Assembly (NCBI RefSeq): GCF_003217155.1
Contig: NZ_QJSU01000007.1
Span: 158,613-222,612 of the forward strand
Reading direction: 5' to 3'
Length of the DNA: 64,000 nucleotides
Source of the DNA: Psychrobacter fozii
GTDB taxonomy: Bacteria; Pseudomonadota; Gammaproteobacteria; Pseudomonadales; Moraxellaceae
The number at the start of each line of letters is the position of its first letter. Within the stretch, counting starts at the first letter, position 1. Under the pieces are notes generated by a model. It did no database searches and was not told the DNA's origin. It was given only the letters and a program-made list of their open reading frames with translations. Made by a program: the position numbers and the translations under genes. Shown here one piece after another: positions 26,759-36,143 of the stretch.

Positions 26759-28843
26759 CTATGGCTCTTCCGTTTTTAACGGCTTGTCCAAAGGTACATT
26801 ATATAGACGTAGTGCCTCTTTCATGACGTTATGGAATACAGGGGCTACCGTCAAGCCAGCATAAATTTGACCGCGAGGATCTTCAATGAGCATTACACCC
26901 ACTAATCTTGGATTGGACGCTGGCGCCATACCAGCAAAGACGTTGCGGTACTGGTCGGTATAATAGCCGCCATCTGGATTAATACGGCGCGATGTACCTG
27001 TTTTACCAGCGACACGATAACCATCGATAGCGGCAGCTTTTGCCGTACCACCCTGCTCGGTGACACTTTCTAGCATTTGGACAATCGACATTGCCTTTTC
27101 ATGCGCCATAATACGCTTGCTCGGTAGCGGCTTATCATTTTTGATTAGGGTCAATGGATGCATGACGCCACCTGCGGCTAGCGCTGAGTAAGCTTGCGCC
27201 ACCTGCGCCAGAGTCACTTGTAGGCCATAACCATAACTGACGGTTGCACGGCGTGCTGTCTCTTTCTCTTTTGGTGTCACAACCAGACCACTTCCTTCAC
27301 CAGGGAATTTTAATGGTGTCTTCGAACCAAAACCAAACTGCCTTTGCATATTACTAATAGCATCGGCTGGCAGTGATAGCGCAATCTTAGTCGACGCTAC
27401 GTTACTAGATTTCTGTAATAGCGTTGCCAGATTAATCATACCCAGATTATTGTGATCCCGAATGGTATAGCCACGCACACGAATAGATCCAGGATTGGTA
27501 TCGATTAAAGAGGTCGGTGTATATTTACCAGAATCCAAGGCGGCAGCAACCGTAAATGGCTTCATTACTGAACCCGGTTCAAACACATCAAGGAGTGCAC
27601 GATTACGCTGGTTTTCACCAGTCATCTCATTTAGGTTGTTTGAGTTAAATGACGGCCATGTCGACAGTGCAAGAACTTCACCCGTTTGCACATCGACGAT
27701 CATACCTGTTGACCAACGTGCTTTTTGTAAACGACCTGCTTTTTCTAGCTCTTTATAAAGCAAATACTGCAAGCGCGAATCAATGGTCAATGCCACATCT
27801 TTACCCGGTATTTCGGGTTCAATTTGCTTAATTTCTTTTAGGCTGTTTTGTTTGGCATCTTTTAATACCAATACTTTACCATCATCACCTGCCAGCTCGG
27901 TTTCATACTGACGCTCGATACCGGCACGACCTTCATAACCCCCTTCAGGGTCGCTCGCACTTTGTCCCATAAAGCCCAATAACTGCGAATTTGGTTGCGG
28001 CTGCGGATAATAGCGCTGAAAGAAATTCTTTTCATAGATACCAGGGAAATCAAGCGAGCTGACACTCTGAGCAATCTCAGGCGTTACTTTATTCAACAAT
28101 GGCAGATAATGCGAGCCTGCGCCCGACGGCAGTGCGGCTTTTACTGCTACTTCGTCAGTGACATCAATACTGTCATCAATGGCGGTGACTTTTTTTAACT
28201 CGTCGACTGAGATGTTGGCAGCAGCAGCAAGCGTGGTCAGATCCATATTATCTAGACGCTTTTGCATACGCGCCTGTAATTGTGGACTGCTAGGGTTGGT
28301 AAGAATAATCCGCTTTAGTTCATAATATTCACGCGAATAATCATGCGGACTAAAAGACACGGTGGCAAGTGGTGCGCTGACGGCTAATGGCAGGTCATTG
28401 CGATCGGTAATCATGCCACGATAGGATTTTTGCGTACGCACGCTGGTAATAAGCTCATTACCTTTGTCTTGGTAGAACTGGGCATTAGCGACTTGTAAAT
28501 AATACGCACGAGCTATGAGTAATCCCAATACGACCAGTGCGATACCCCAAATAGTACGGAAGCGATTCTTATCATGCTCAAAGCCGCCACGAGAGGAAGC
28601 GCCAGACGCCTTACCCAAAAATGCTCTTTTGGCTTTTTGATTTTTGACGCTGGTATAGGCACCCTTATCTTCATTCTTTTTTAGGCGATCAAATAGTTTG
28701 GCTTTACGGTTACCAGAAGATTGTTTTTCAGGCTTACTGCTCGTTTGTCCAGATTTAGCCGCGCTAGCAGGACGCAATGGCTTAGTGACCTTACCGCTGG
28801 CTGGTTTTTTTCTGGTACTTTTGACAGGTTTTTTATCACTCAT
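26759..28843 (-). CDS. ftsI: Peptidoglycan transpeptidase FtsI (PBP3)
   Basis: Septal transpeptidase of the divisome. 694 aa, larger than E. coli PBP3 (588), because of a Lys/Ser-rich cytoplasmic N-terminus of about 90 residues. One membrane anchor lies at about 96-116 (TIWGIALVVLGLLIARAYYL). The penicillin-binding domain has the three motifs SVMK (Ser425 nucleophile), SSN (479-481) and KTGT (614-617). The start overlaps the stop of ftsL by 4 bp (ATGA), so translation is coupled. Confidence 0.96.
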   Translation of the reverse strand: MSDKKPVKSTRKKPASGKVTKPLRPASAAKSGQTSSKPEKQSSGNRKAKLFDRLKKNEDKGAYTSVKNQKAKRAFLGKASGASSRGGFEHDKNRFRTIWGIALVVLGLLIARAYYLQVANAQFYQDKGNELITSVRTQKSYRGMITDRNDLPLAVSAPLATVSFSPHDYSREYYELKRIILTNPSSPQLQARMQKRLDNMDLTTLAAAANISVDELKKVTAIDDSIDVTDEVAVKAALPSGAGSHYLPLLNKVTPEIAQSVSSLDFPGIYEKNFFQRYYPQPQPNSQLLGFMGQSASDPEGGYEGRAGIERQYETELAGDDGKVLVLKDAKQNSLKEIKQIEPEIPGKDVALTIDSRLQYLLYKELEKAGRLQKARWSTGMIVDVQTGEVLALSTWPSFNSNNLNEMTGENQRNRALLDVFEPGSVMKPFTVAAALDSGKYTPTSLIDTNPGSIRVRGYTIRDHNNLGMINLATLLQKSSNVASTKIALSLPADAISNMQRQFGFGSKTPLKFPGEGSGLVVTPKEKETARRATVSYGYGLQVTLAQVAQAYSALAAGGVMHPLTLIKNDKPLPSKRIMAHEKAMSIVQMLESVTEQGGTAKAAAIDGYRVAGKTGTSRRINPDGGYYTDQYRNVFAGMAPASNPRLVGVMLIEDPRGQIYAGLTVAPVFHNVMKEALRLYNVPLDKPLKTEEP

Positions 28844-29322
28844 TGTCCTGCCTCCGCTTCCGTAACATCAGGAGACAAATCCGTAGAAGCCCGTGGTCCA
28901 ACAGCATATGACTCTTCGTCATCTGAATCAGTAGTGTCCACTGGTACCAATACCGTAGCGGCTCCTGGCTGGATAATGAGCTTGTCTTTAAGGGTTGGTG
29001 AGAACATACCCAACTCAGACACAGCACGACTGGCAATTTGCGGTGTCGCACTAAATGTCTGTTGTTCAATGAGCAAGCGCTGGTGCTCAACTTGTAGCTT
29101 ACGCTCTTGTTTTTTCATGTCTTGCAAGGTTTTATAGTCCTGATGATATTGCTGAACGCCTTCTGCTGTTTTGATACCGCTCCACACAATCGCGGCAGCT
29201 ATTATCAATAGCACTGCCACATAGATACTGACCACATTAAATCGGCGCACGAATAGCTCGCCGATATCGTTATTATAGGGCGGTGCGGCGCGACGTTTTG
29301 TCGGTTTGTCAGATATTGCCAT
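28840..29322 (-). CDS. ftsL: Cell division protein FtsL
   Basis: Small bitopic divisome protein that works with FtsB and FtsQ to activate FtsWI. 160 aa: a short basic cytoplasmic tail, a transmembrane helix at about 28-50 (VVSIYVAVLLIIAAAIVWSG), then a coiled coil (VQQYHQDYKTLQDMKKQERKL) and LGMFSPTLKDKL. The acidic C-terminal tail (SDDEESYAV) is longer than usual. Identification rests on position between rsmH and ftsI and this layout. Confidence 0.85.
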   Translation of the reverse strand: MAISDKPTKRRAAPPYNNDIGELFVRRFNVVSIYVAVLLIIAAAIVWSGIKTAEGVQQYHQDYKTLQDMKKQERKLQVEHQRLLIEQQTFSATPQIASRAVSELGMFSPTLKDKLIIQPGAATVLVPVDTTDSDDEESYAVGPRASTDLSPDVTEAEAGQ

Positions 29323-29646
29323 GACGATCTCAAAAATTGAACTTCAAAATATAAAAAGCGATAACCGTCTATGAGTGATGCAACACTCATGAGCCATCAG
29401 CACCATCAGAAAAGATAAAGGTAAAACCAAACAGACAAAAAAGAAAGCAACTGTCGAGCCTAGCAGAAAATGTTTACAGGTTTTTAACAGCCACGTAACC
29501 ATTAAAACATCAGTCCTATCTCATAAACCGATAGGTGACCAAATACTATGCCCAAGCGTTGAAACATCTAAGCACTTATATTTCTAAGCACATATATGTC
29601 CAAGTACTTAGAATAAGTAGATATTTATGTACCAACTACCTAGACT
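29323..29646. other. Gap between rsmH and ftsL with repeated TCTAAGCAC motifs
   Basis: Usually these genes nearly overlap; here 324 bp intervene. TCTAAGCAC occurs at 29567-29575 and 29583-29591, and a near reverse complement (GTACTTAGA) at 29604-29612, so a hairpin can form. It may be an attenuator, or a promoter region for ftsL. No ORF seen. Confidence 0.5.
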
Positions 29647-30738
29647 CTACTGGTCGCTGACAGGCAGATAGTCGATATCCGTACGTGTTGCCATGCGCAA
29701 CCATGCACTACGCGAGCGTGGATTTTGACTGGTTTCAGCTTTGCTTGGACCCACACGTTTCGGCTTGCTAAAGTAACGTGGACGATTGGGCGGCATCGGT
29801 AGCTTTTCGTCTTCTGGATACTGTCCTTTGCTATGGCGCTGCAAAAACTGCTTGATACGGCGATCTTCAAGTGAGTGAAAGCTAATAACCGCAAGCTGTC
29901 CACCGGATTTCAAAATTGGGATACTTTGTTCTAAAAAGGCATCGACATCGCCAAGCTCATTATTAATAAAAATGCGCATTGCCTGAAAGCTCTGAGTCGC
30001 CGGATGCTTGCCGCGCTGCCAGTTAGGATGCGCCACTTTGATCACTTCTGCCAGCTCAAGCGTGGACTTGTAGCTCTCCATTTGCTTAATCGCACGTGCA
30101 ATACGGCGGCTATGACGCTCTTCGCCAAAGTCATAAAGCACATTAGCCAACGTTTCATCATCGACTTTCATCAGCCATTCAGCGACCGATTGGCCACGAC
30201 TGGTATCCATGCGCATATCAACAGCACCATCACGCATGAAGCTAAAGCCACGACTGCCATCATCAATCTGCGGTGAGGAAATACCCAAATCCGCCATCAA
30301 GCCGTCAACTTGCACGATACCCATGGCTGCTAGACTGTCCGTCAATGTCGCAAAACTGTCATGAACCACTTTCACACGGCTATCTGTACTTGCCAGCTCT
30401 TGAGCCACGCTTATGGCTGTCGGATCTTTATCAAAAACAATCAGCTGCGCATCATCGGCCAGCTGACTTAATAGTAGCCTGCTATGACCACCGCGCCCAA
30501 AGGTCGCATCAACGTAGATGCCACTTATGTTAAGGCTGTTTTGATCGACACTGTTTTGATCATCATTGCCTGTTTGCTTCGGCAAAGATTTGACACCCAA
30601 GACGGCAGCGACTGTTTCTGGTAGAAGCACGGCATCATGAACAAAACTTAATTCGTCAGAGTGGGTATCGTCAGCAGTTTCAGTATGATTTACGTTAGAT
30701 AGTGGCTTATTTTCTGGCTTATTATTTAATAGTGACAC
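29647..30738 (-). CDS. rsmH: 16S rRNA m4C1402 methyltransferase RsmH
   Basis: Methylates N4 of C1402 in 16S rRNA. 363 aa. SAM motif YVDATFGRGGHSRLLL, then ILADLGISSPQ-like GLMADLGISSPQID, RGFSFMRDGAVDMRMD, and the C-terminal AVISFHSLEDRRIKQF are all typical. The N-terminus has about 35 extra residues before VHDAVLLPETV. GTG 30738 has a weak GAG upstream. mraZ is missing upstream, as the next gene is the divergent gltX. It is the first gene of the division cluster. Confidence 0.96.
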   Translation of the reverse strand: MSLLNNKPENKPLSNVNHTETADDTHSDELSFVHDAVLLPETVAAVLGVKSLPKQTGNDDQNSVDQNSLNISGIYVDATFGRGGHSRLLLSQLADDAQLIVFDKDPTAISVAQELASTDSRVKVVHDSFATLTDSLAAMGIVQVDGLMADLGISSPQIDDGSRGFSFMRDGAVDMRMDTSRGQSVAEWLMKVDDETLANVLYDFGEERHSRRIARAIKQMESYKSTLELAEVIKVAHPNWQRGKHPATQSFQAMRIFINNELGDVDAFLEQSIPILKSGGQLAVISFHSLEDRRIKQFLQRHSKGQYPEDEKLPMPPNRPRYFSKPKRVGPSKAETSQNPRSRSAWLRMATRTDIDYLPVSDQ

Positions 30739-31048
30739 AAACGACTCAGTAGATGGCGACCATATTGGCCAGTAATAGTAAAAAATCAGATGAAAATAAA
30801 CAAGTTATGCCTTGCTTAGCATTATTATCGCAAGGATATATCTGTAGTCAAGCGCTAGAAGGGCTTTTCATTAAAAATATCCTATCTCTCTGTTATACTA
30901 GCGCTATATTTTACGCTATTTTTCTACTTTGACGACTATTGTTTCATCCGTATTTTTTATTCAAATATTTCATTCATATTTGTCATTGCGATTTTTTATT
31001 ACCCTCTTTCACTGCTAAATTCATTAACAAACGTATTTTGAGATTCCT
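30739..31048. other. Divergent promoter region rsmH/gltX
   Basis: Contains regulatory sequence for both directions. A TATACT at 30894-30899 is a good plus-strand -10 candidate for gltX; no matching -35 is obvious. No ORF seen. Confidence 0.5.
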
Positions 31049-32575
31049 ATGACCCAAACATCGACCCAAGCATCAACACGCCCTGTCCGTACTCGTATCG
31101 CGCCTTCACCCACTGGCTTTCCTCACGTAGGGACAGCTTACATCGCACTATTTAACTTGGCCTTTGCTAAAGCGCATGGCGGCGAATTTATCTTACGTAT
31201 CGAAGACACTGACCAAACGCGCTCAACCGAGCAATCAGAACAAATGATTTTAGACGCACTACGTTGGGTCGGTCTAGACTGGAGCGAGGGTCCCGATATC
31301 GGTGGTCCACACGCCCCTTATCGTCAGAGCGAGCGTAGCGACATTTATACCAAACACGCTGAGATACTCATAGAAAAAGATCATGCGTTTCGCTGTTTTT
31401 GTACCAGTGAAGAGCTAGATACCATGCGTGCTGAGCAAATGGCCAATGGCGAGACCCCACGTTATGACGGTCGCTGTGCTCATCTTGCACCAGAAACCAC
31501 CGAAAAATTGGTCACTGAAGGTAAACCGCATGTGATTCGTATGCGTGTGCCTACCGAAGGCATCTGCCAAGTACATGACATGCTGCGCGGTACGGTTGAG
31601 ATTCCTTGGACCCAAGTCGACATGCAAGTGCTGCTAAAAACAGACGGCATGCCAACATACCATTTAGCCAATGTCGTCGATGACCATTTAATGGACATCA
31701 GTCATGTGATGCGCGGTGAAGAGTGGTTGAACTCTGCGCCTAAGCATCAGTTGCTTTATGAATATTTTGGTTGGGAGATGCCAGTACTTTGCCACATGCC
31801 ATTACTGCGTAACCCAGACAAATCAAAACTGTCTAAGCGTAAAAATCCAACCTCTATCACCTACTATCGTGATGCAGGCGTGCTACCTGAAACGTTGCTC
31901 AACTATCTCGGTCGTATGGGCTACTCAATGCCAAATGATGCTGAGCAGTTTACCTTAGAAGAAATGATTGCTAGCTTTGATATTCAACGTGTGTCACTTG
32001 GCGGCCCTATCTTCGATATCGAAAAGCTCAACTGGCTAAACGCAGAATGGCTACGCGCCCTCACCCCTGAAGAATTAAAGAACAAAATCCTCGACTGGGC
32101 CAGCAACAGTGACAAGCTGACTGCTATTGCAGCGGCGATTCAGCCACGTATCGAATTGCTATCTGATGCGGTTAATTGGGGTGGTTTCTATTTCCAAAAC
32201 CTACCTGATATTAATGCCGAAAACTTTACCCATAAATCACTGACACCTGAACAAATCATCGAGATGCTTCAGCTGTCGTTATGGCAGCTAGAAGTCTTAC
32301 CGACTTGGTCGGAAGAAAACATCTACGCCACTCTAAAAGGTCTGGCCGCTCACCTCGATATTAAGATGCGTGACTTTATGGCGCCGTTCTTTATCGCTAT
32401 CGCTGGTAGCACGTCATCGACGCCAGTCATGAACTCTATGGCGATTATCGGTGCTGATATGACGCTAACTCGCTTGCGTCATGCGGTTGATGTACTGGGT
32501 GGCCTAGGTAAAAAGAAACTGAAAAAGCTTGAGAAACAAGCGGCAGAATTGCCAGACTTTTTGGCTGCTGAATAG
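31049..32575 (+). CDS. gltX: Glutamyl-tRNA synthetase
   Basis: Charges tRNA-Glu. 508 aa, class I synthetase. The HIGH motif appears as HVGT in [20 protein letters not shown], and the KMSKS motif as KLSKRKNP. Family stretches [21 protein letters not shown] and [13 protein letters not shown] are present. The absence of glutaminyl-specific features and the length support GltX. A terminator follows at 32634. A tRNA-Glu gene lies 880 bp downstream. Confidence 0.97.
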   Translation: MTQTSTQASTRPVRTRIAPSPTGFPHVGTAYIALFNLAFAKAHGGEFILRIEDTDQTRSTEQSEQMILDALRWVGLDWSEGPDIGGPHAPYRQSERSDIYTKHAEILIEKDHAFRCFCTSEELDTMRAEQMANGETPRYDGRCAHLAPETTEKLVTEGKPHVIRMRVPTEGICQVHDMLRGTVEIPWTQVDMQVLLKTDGMPTYHLANVVDDHLMDISHVMRGEEWLNSAPKHQLLYEYFGWEMPVLCHMPLLRNPDKSKLSKRKNPTSITYYRDAGVLPETLLNYLGRMGYSMPNDAEQFTLEEMIASFDIQRVSLGGPIFDIEKLNWLNAEWLRALTPEELKNKILDWASNSDKLTAIAAAIQPRIELLSDAVNWGGFYFQNLPDINAENFTHKSLTPEQIIEMLQLSLWQLEVLPTWSEENIYATLKGLAAHLDIKMRDFMAPFFIAIAGSTSSTPVMNSMAIIGADMTLTRLRHAVDVLGGLGKKKLKKLEKQAAELPDFLAAE

Positions 32576-32633
32576 TTTAGCTACTGAATAATTTATCTAC
32601 TAAACAGTCGATTAACTGAAATTTTTGAATGTA

Positions 32634-32663
32634 GAAGGGTCAGGCCAGTTCTGACCCTTTTTC
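32634..32663 (+). terminator. Terminator of gltX
   Basis: AAGGGTCAG / CTGACCCTT stem with GCCAGTT loop, followed by a T run. Confidence 0.8.
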
Positions 32664-32733
32664 GTTATTAATAGGTATTATTACCTTTAGACTATTAAAT
32701 ATCCTTTATCAAACTTCTTCACTGGAAATAAAC

Positions 32734-33111
32734 ATGGCCGCCAAAACCGTTACGATAGAAAGCAAAGATTATGTCTTTAACACGCTTAAAGAAGCGCAGA
32801 AATACTATGACGCCATCGTAAAAGAGCTTTTTGATGCCAAACTTACCCTGACAAAGGGTCAAGATTTCGAAGATTTAAAATGGATATACACCACTTACTG
32901 TGGTTATACCAATCATAATCTAGATAAATTAAGCAAGTTTGACATCACTGGCTTTAAAGGTATCAGAACCGTCAGAGAAAAAGGTGGTCAATATATCCCT
33001 ACTGAGTGCTGTGTAATTATATTCTCTGATGGTAACTCTAATTGTACCGAAGAAGAGTTTTATACGGATAAAGCCATCAAAGAGATCTCTCTTAAGCAAA
33101 ATCCACGCTAA
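32734..33111 (+). CDS. DUF3223-like small protein
   Basis: 125 aa, cytoplasmic. The pattern FNTLKEAQKYYDAIVKEL, then LTKGQDFEDLKWIYTTY and CCVIIFSDGNSNC near the end, resembles DUF3223 proteins, which have no defined role; similarity to a domain of plant plastid RNA-related proteins is known. The start ATG 32734 follows GGAAATAAAC. It stands alone between gltX and tRNA-Ala. Identification is by pattern only. Confidence 0.55.
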   Translation: MAAKTVTIESKDYVFNTLKEAQKYYDAIVKELFDAKLTLTKGQDFEDLKWIYTTYCGYTNHNLDKLSKFDITGFKGIRTVREKGGQYIPTECCVIIFSDGNSNCTEEEFYTDKAIKEISLKQNPR

Positions 33112-33187
33112 TTTGGCCTTGTTAAGCTATTAAAATAGGCTAAAACGCTTTTTTTTGCATATTTATGGATTATTTTTAAAATAGTGG

Positions 33188-33216
33188 TTGACAGGACTGT
33201 CGGTCTTGCATAAAAT
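33188..33216 (+). promoter_or_regulatory. Sigma70 promoter of tRNA-Ala
   Basis: TTGACA (33188-33193), 17-bp spacer, TAAAAT (33211-33216), 17 bp before the tRNA. A near-consensus promoter followed by a GC-containing discriminator. Confidence 0.8.
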
Positions 33217-33233
33217 ACGCACACTCTTAGCGA

Positions 33234-33309
33234 GGGGCTATAGCTCAGTTGGTAGAGCACTTGCATGGCATGCAAGGGGTCAACGGTTCGACTCCGTTTA
33301 GCTCCACCA
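33234..33309 (+). tRNA. tRNA-Ala (anticodon GGC)
   Basis: 76 nt. Acceptor GGGGCTA pairs with TAGCTCC. The D-arm has AGCTCAGTTGGTAGAGC, the anticodon arm CTTGC-ATGGCAT-GCAAG reads GGC, and the T-arm has GGTTCGACTCC-type sequence. CCA is encoded. Confidence 0.95.
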
Positions 33310-33454
33310 TACTATTTATTGCAATGCTCAGTACTACTGAAATTTATAATAGATACTCGCTAGTAGGACGATATCAGCACCTAGGCAATGCTTACTTGTA
33401 AGCTATCTGATATTGTGAAGTACCGTTGTAACCATTGGTTATAACACTCTATGC

Positions 33455-33530
33455 GTCCCCATCGTCTAGAGGCCTAGGACACCGCCCTTTCACGGCGGTA
33501 ACGGGGGTTCGAATCCCCCTGGGGACGCCA
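33455..33530 (+). tRNA. tRNA-Glu (anticodon TTC)
   Basis: 76 nt starting GTCCCCATCGTCTAGAGG. The anticodon loop CTTTCAC reads TTC, the T-arm is GGGGGTTCGAATCCCCC, and the acceptor closes GGGGACG plus CCA. It lies 145 bp after tRNA-Ala; the two may be co-transcribed from the promoter at 33188. Confidence 0.96.
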
Positions 33531-33589
33531 CTATTCGGCGTCACTTATTAGCACTTTTGCTTAGCATTAGATTAGACTAGTAAGCGAAC

Positions 33590-33633
33590 AATAAAAAAGC
33601 CCAGTCATCATACGGTGACTGGGCTTTTTTATG
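33590..33633. terminator. Bidirectional terminator after tRNA genes
   Basis: AAAAAAGCCCAGTCA / TGACTGGGCTTTTTT stem around TCATACGG. It ends the tRNA transcript and probably also the convergent minus-strand lipoprotein gene. Confidence 0.88.
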
Positions 33634-33662
33634 TTTGTTGATTTTTATCTAGCATTAATTAA

Positions 33663-34268
33663 TCAACATTGCACTAGCACTCTAATAGCAACCAGCTTGT
33701 TGTCTAGGAAACTCAGATATAGCAGATTATCACTAGTTTTTTCACGGACAGAATACATAATGTCGTAGGCTGTTTTTATACCAGTAGACTCTATGCCAAC
33801 CGTGTTGTCTGAGACTGTCGCCTTATTTTTATAAACTTCAAATTTTTCAAGGCTTAAGCTTTTAGGATTGAAGTTGTTATCGATTAATAGTTCATTGTAT
33901 TTAATACGAAGCCCATCAGGGATGCCCACTATTTTCATGATAGCGCCCTGATTATCTGTGATATCAACTTCCATATTGCCATACTGATAAATCGCTTCTT
34001 CTCCGCTCTCTCCTATTTCTTCTTCAGTAAAAAAACCGCCACACTCAACGTCACTCATTTTCTTGAATTCACCGTCGAATGTGGTCATGCTTTTAATTTG
34101 ATCTAAGCTAAACGCTTTACCAATTTCGATTTCTCTTATATTTGCGTCAGAATATTTCTCGATTTTTATATTACTATCAGAAGCTTCTGCGTTTGGTGTG
34201 TTAATGCCAGTGCTACACGAGCAAATTAAAAAAGACATAGCAAATATGAACACATACTTATCAATCAC
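33663..34268 (-). CDS. Putative lipoprotein of unknown function
   Basis: 201 aa. The signal MIDKYVFIFAMSFLICSC contains possible lipoprotein cleavage at a Cys near residue 16-18, followed by STGINTPNAEAS. The mature part has EIEIGKAFSLDQIKS, MKIVGIPDGLRIKYNELL and SFLDNKLVAIRVLVQC, a mixed alpha/beta periplasmic-type domain. No family identified. It lies 33 bp behind the SH3-like gene and is probably co-transcribed with it. Confidence 0.68.
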   Translation of the reverse strand: MIDKYVFIFAMSFLICSCSTGINTPNAEASDSNIKIEKYSDANIREIEIGKAFSLDQIKSMTTFDGEFKKMSDVECGGFFTEEEIGESGEEAIYQYGNMEVDITDNQGAIMKIVGIPDGLRIKYNELLIDNNFNPKSLSLEKFEVYKNKATVSDNTVGIESTGIKTAYDIMYSVREKTSDNLLYLSFLDNKLVAIRVLVQC

Positions 34269-34301
34269 ATGACCATCCTCTGAAACTGCAAAATTGTCGT
34301 A

Positions 34302-34601
34302 TTAGCGATCATAACAAGAAACAAACTCTCTAATCGCCCAGCCCCATTGCCTATACTCGCCCTTATAGTAACCTTCTAGATAAACCCACGGACGGTTTCT
34401 ACTATCATAAGTGACTTCTGTGACATACACTTCGCGATCATTACGCAGCTTATTAATAATCTTGCCATTAGGTTCATCGCGGATGTTTAATGGTGTGTCA
34501 GTCGGATCTGTTACTTTGCAAATTCTCTCAGCATGCGCAGCACTTATCCCAACAGTCGTCGCAAAAACAGATACAGCAATAGTATAAGCCAAACGTTTCA
34601 T
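34302..34601 (-). CDS. Secreted bacterial SH3-like domain protein
   Basis: 99 aa. Signal peptide MKRLAYTIAVSVFATTVGISAAHA. The mature protein is a single SH3-type domain: CKVTDPTDTPLNIRDEPNGKIINKL, then VYVTEV, and RPWVYLEGYYKGEYRQWGWAIREFV. LNIRDxPxGK is the typical SH3_3 start, and the ending WxxxxxV completes the fold. Two cysteines probably form a disulfide. Such domains bind peptidoglycan or proteins; the role is unknown. First gene of a two-gene unit with the lipoprotein. Confidence 0.78.
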   Translation of the reverse strand: MKRLAYTIAVSVFATTVGISAAHAERICKVTDPTDTPLNIRDEPNGKIINKLRNDREVYVTEVTYDSRNRPWVYLEGYYKGEYRQWGWAIREFVSCYDR

Positions 34602-34885
34602 CTCAAATCCTTATTATCAACAAATGTTTCATCTATTGCTGATATATTATCAGAGTTCAAACAGCCATATCTGCGATTTTTATAAGATATTTACGTTTTA
34701 TCCATTTCACAGGGACTGAGCGTAGAGTGTGTATTCTGCTTTCTAAAATCAGTATTTATTGAGTGATTTACTCTATTGCTAACTCACTCAATGCTAGCTA
34801 CTATCCACCCTATAAGAGTTTTATAAAAGACATAAAACGCTTATCACATACGAACAACTAGAGTTATTAAAAGAAGGGATTCGCT

Positions 34886-35539
34886 ATGTTCGGGATTGAG
34901 AACTATCTAGGGTTTATTTTGGCTGCTATTTTGTTAAACCTAACCCCAGGCACGGACAGTATGTACATCATTACCCGTAGTATTTCGCAGGGACAAACGG
35001 CAGGGTTTTATTCTGTGTTGGGTATTACTTCGGGTATTCTGGTACATACGCTACTGGCTTCGCTAGGATTGTCCGTGTTACTTGCCAACTCTCCTACGGC
35101 ATTTATGCTCGTTAAATATATTGGTGCTGGATACTTGTGCTATTTGGGTGTCAAAATGCTAATGAGTAAACAGCAGCCTTTGATAGCCAGTAGTTTGCAG
35201 GGTAGCGAGAAGCCAACATCCATCAAACCTATAGACCATTGGCAAATATATAAGCAAGGTGTACTTACCAATACCTTTAATCCAAAAGTCGCGTTATTTT
35301 TCCTCGCATTTTTCCCGCAGTTTATTGACTCCAGTTATGCTTATGGCATGCTGTCATTTTTAATGTTGGGACTAACCTTTGCTGTTACTGGCTTTATATG
35401 GTGCTTGTGTTTGGCACTGCTGGCGTCAAAGTTCGGCAAAAAACTAAGAGAGAATCCAAAAATTGAATCGATGATGAATAAAATAAGTGGTGTCGTATTT
35501 ATGGGGCTAGGAATTAAGTTGTTGACTGAGAAGGGTTGA
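34886..35539 (+). CDS. LysE/RhtB-family amino-acid exporter
   Basis: 217 aa with six hydrophobic segments. The family start LAAILLNLTPGTDSMYIITRSISQGQ and the Asn-Thr-Phe-Asn-Pro-Lys motif (VLTNTFNPKVALFFLAFFPQF) identify the LysE/RhtB superfamily of inner-membrane exporters for amino acids and their analogues. Substrate unknown. GAAGGGATTCGCT precedes ATG 34886. The gene after it starts 32 bp downstream. Confidence 0.92.
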   Translation: MFGIENYLGFILAAILLNLTPGTDSMYIITRSISQGQTAGFYSVLGITSGILVHTLLASLGLSVLLANSPTAFMLVKYIGAGYLCYLGVKMLMSKQQPLIASSLQGSEKPTSIKPIDHWQIYKQGVLTNTFNPKVALFFLAFFPQFIDSSYAYGMLSFLMLGLTFAVTGFIWCLCLALLASKFGKKLRENPKIESMMNKISGVVFMGLGIKLLTEKG

Positions 35540-35571
35540 TAGAATTGGAATACATAGTAGAGGAAATAATA

Positions 35572-36030
35572 ATGAACGATGATAGTAAGAAAAAATTTAC
35601 TTTGCTACTTGAAGAGTTACTGAATACCAAATGCTCAGAGCCAAGGCAAATAGAGATAAACCTTGAACTAAATAAATTATCTCCCGATCCGTTTTGGAGT
35701 GATTATATATTCTGGAGTGATGAGTATGTAAGCGCAGAAGGAAATGTAAACTACGAGAAACTGTTTGATAAAATTTCTGAGTACCCAAATTCTTACGAGT
35801 ATAAAACAAAGAGTCGCATTTTAGAGCTGGCTCAAAAACTTATTACTAGAGATTTCTCTGATATTAATGAAGTTGACATAGTAAATGAGATCAATGAACT
35901 GTCTCCTGATATCAGTTGGACGAACTACCTTTTTGTCGATAAAAGCTGCTTAAACGATGACGGTAGCATCGATAAAGAAAAGTTCTTAAATAAAGTGTTT
36001 AAAGAGAGCTGGAATGAGAACTTCAGATAA
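35572..36030 (+). CDS. Unknown acidic protein with two internal repeats
   Basis: 152 aa, cytoplasmic, Asp/Glu/Ser-rich. The sequence is an internal duplication: LLLEELLNTK...NLELNKLSPDPFWSDYIFW...EGNVNYEKLFDKI and ILELAQKLITR...VNEINELSPDISWTNYLFV...DGSIDKEKFLNKV. Each copy carries a LSPDxxWxxYLF core. ATG 35572 is chosen because GAGGAAATAATA precedes it. The gene is AT-rich and lies 32 bp after the LysE exporter. It resembles small immunity-like proteins in size and composition, but there is no toxin gene nearby, so I assign no function. Confidence 0.65.
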   Translation: MNDDSKKKFTLLLEELLNTKCSEPRQIEINLELNKLSPDPFWSDYIFWSDEYVSAEGNVNYEKLFDKISEYPNSYEYKTKSRILELAQKLITRDFSDINEVDIVNEINELSPDISWTNYLFVDKSCLNDDGSIDKEKFLNKVFKESWNENFR

Positions 36031-36079
36031 GTTAAGTAAATAGATTTTCAGATATTTGCTTTCCCTTTTCTCAGACAAT

Positions 36080-36123
36080 AAAAAAGCCCAATCCCCTACT
36101 TTGACGGAGATTGGGCTTTTTGT
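36080..36123. terminator. Bidirectional terminator between convergent genes
   Basis: AAAAAAGCCCAATC / GATTGGGCTTTTT stem with a short loop. It serves both the plus-strand gene ending at 36030 and acnA. Confidence 0.88.
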
Positions 36124-36143
36124 CATATTAAGTTAATACATAA

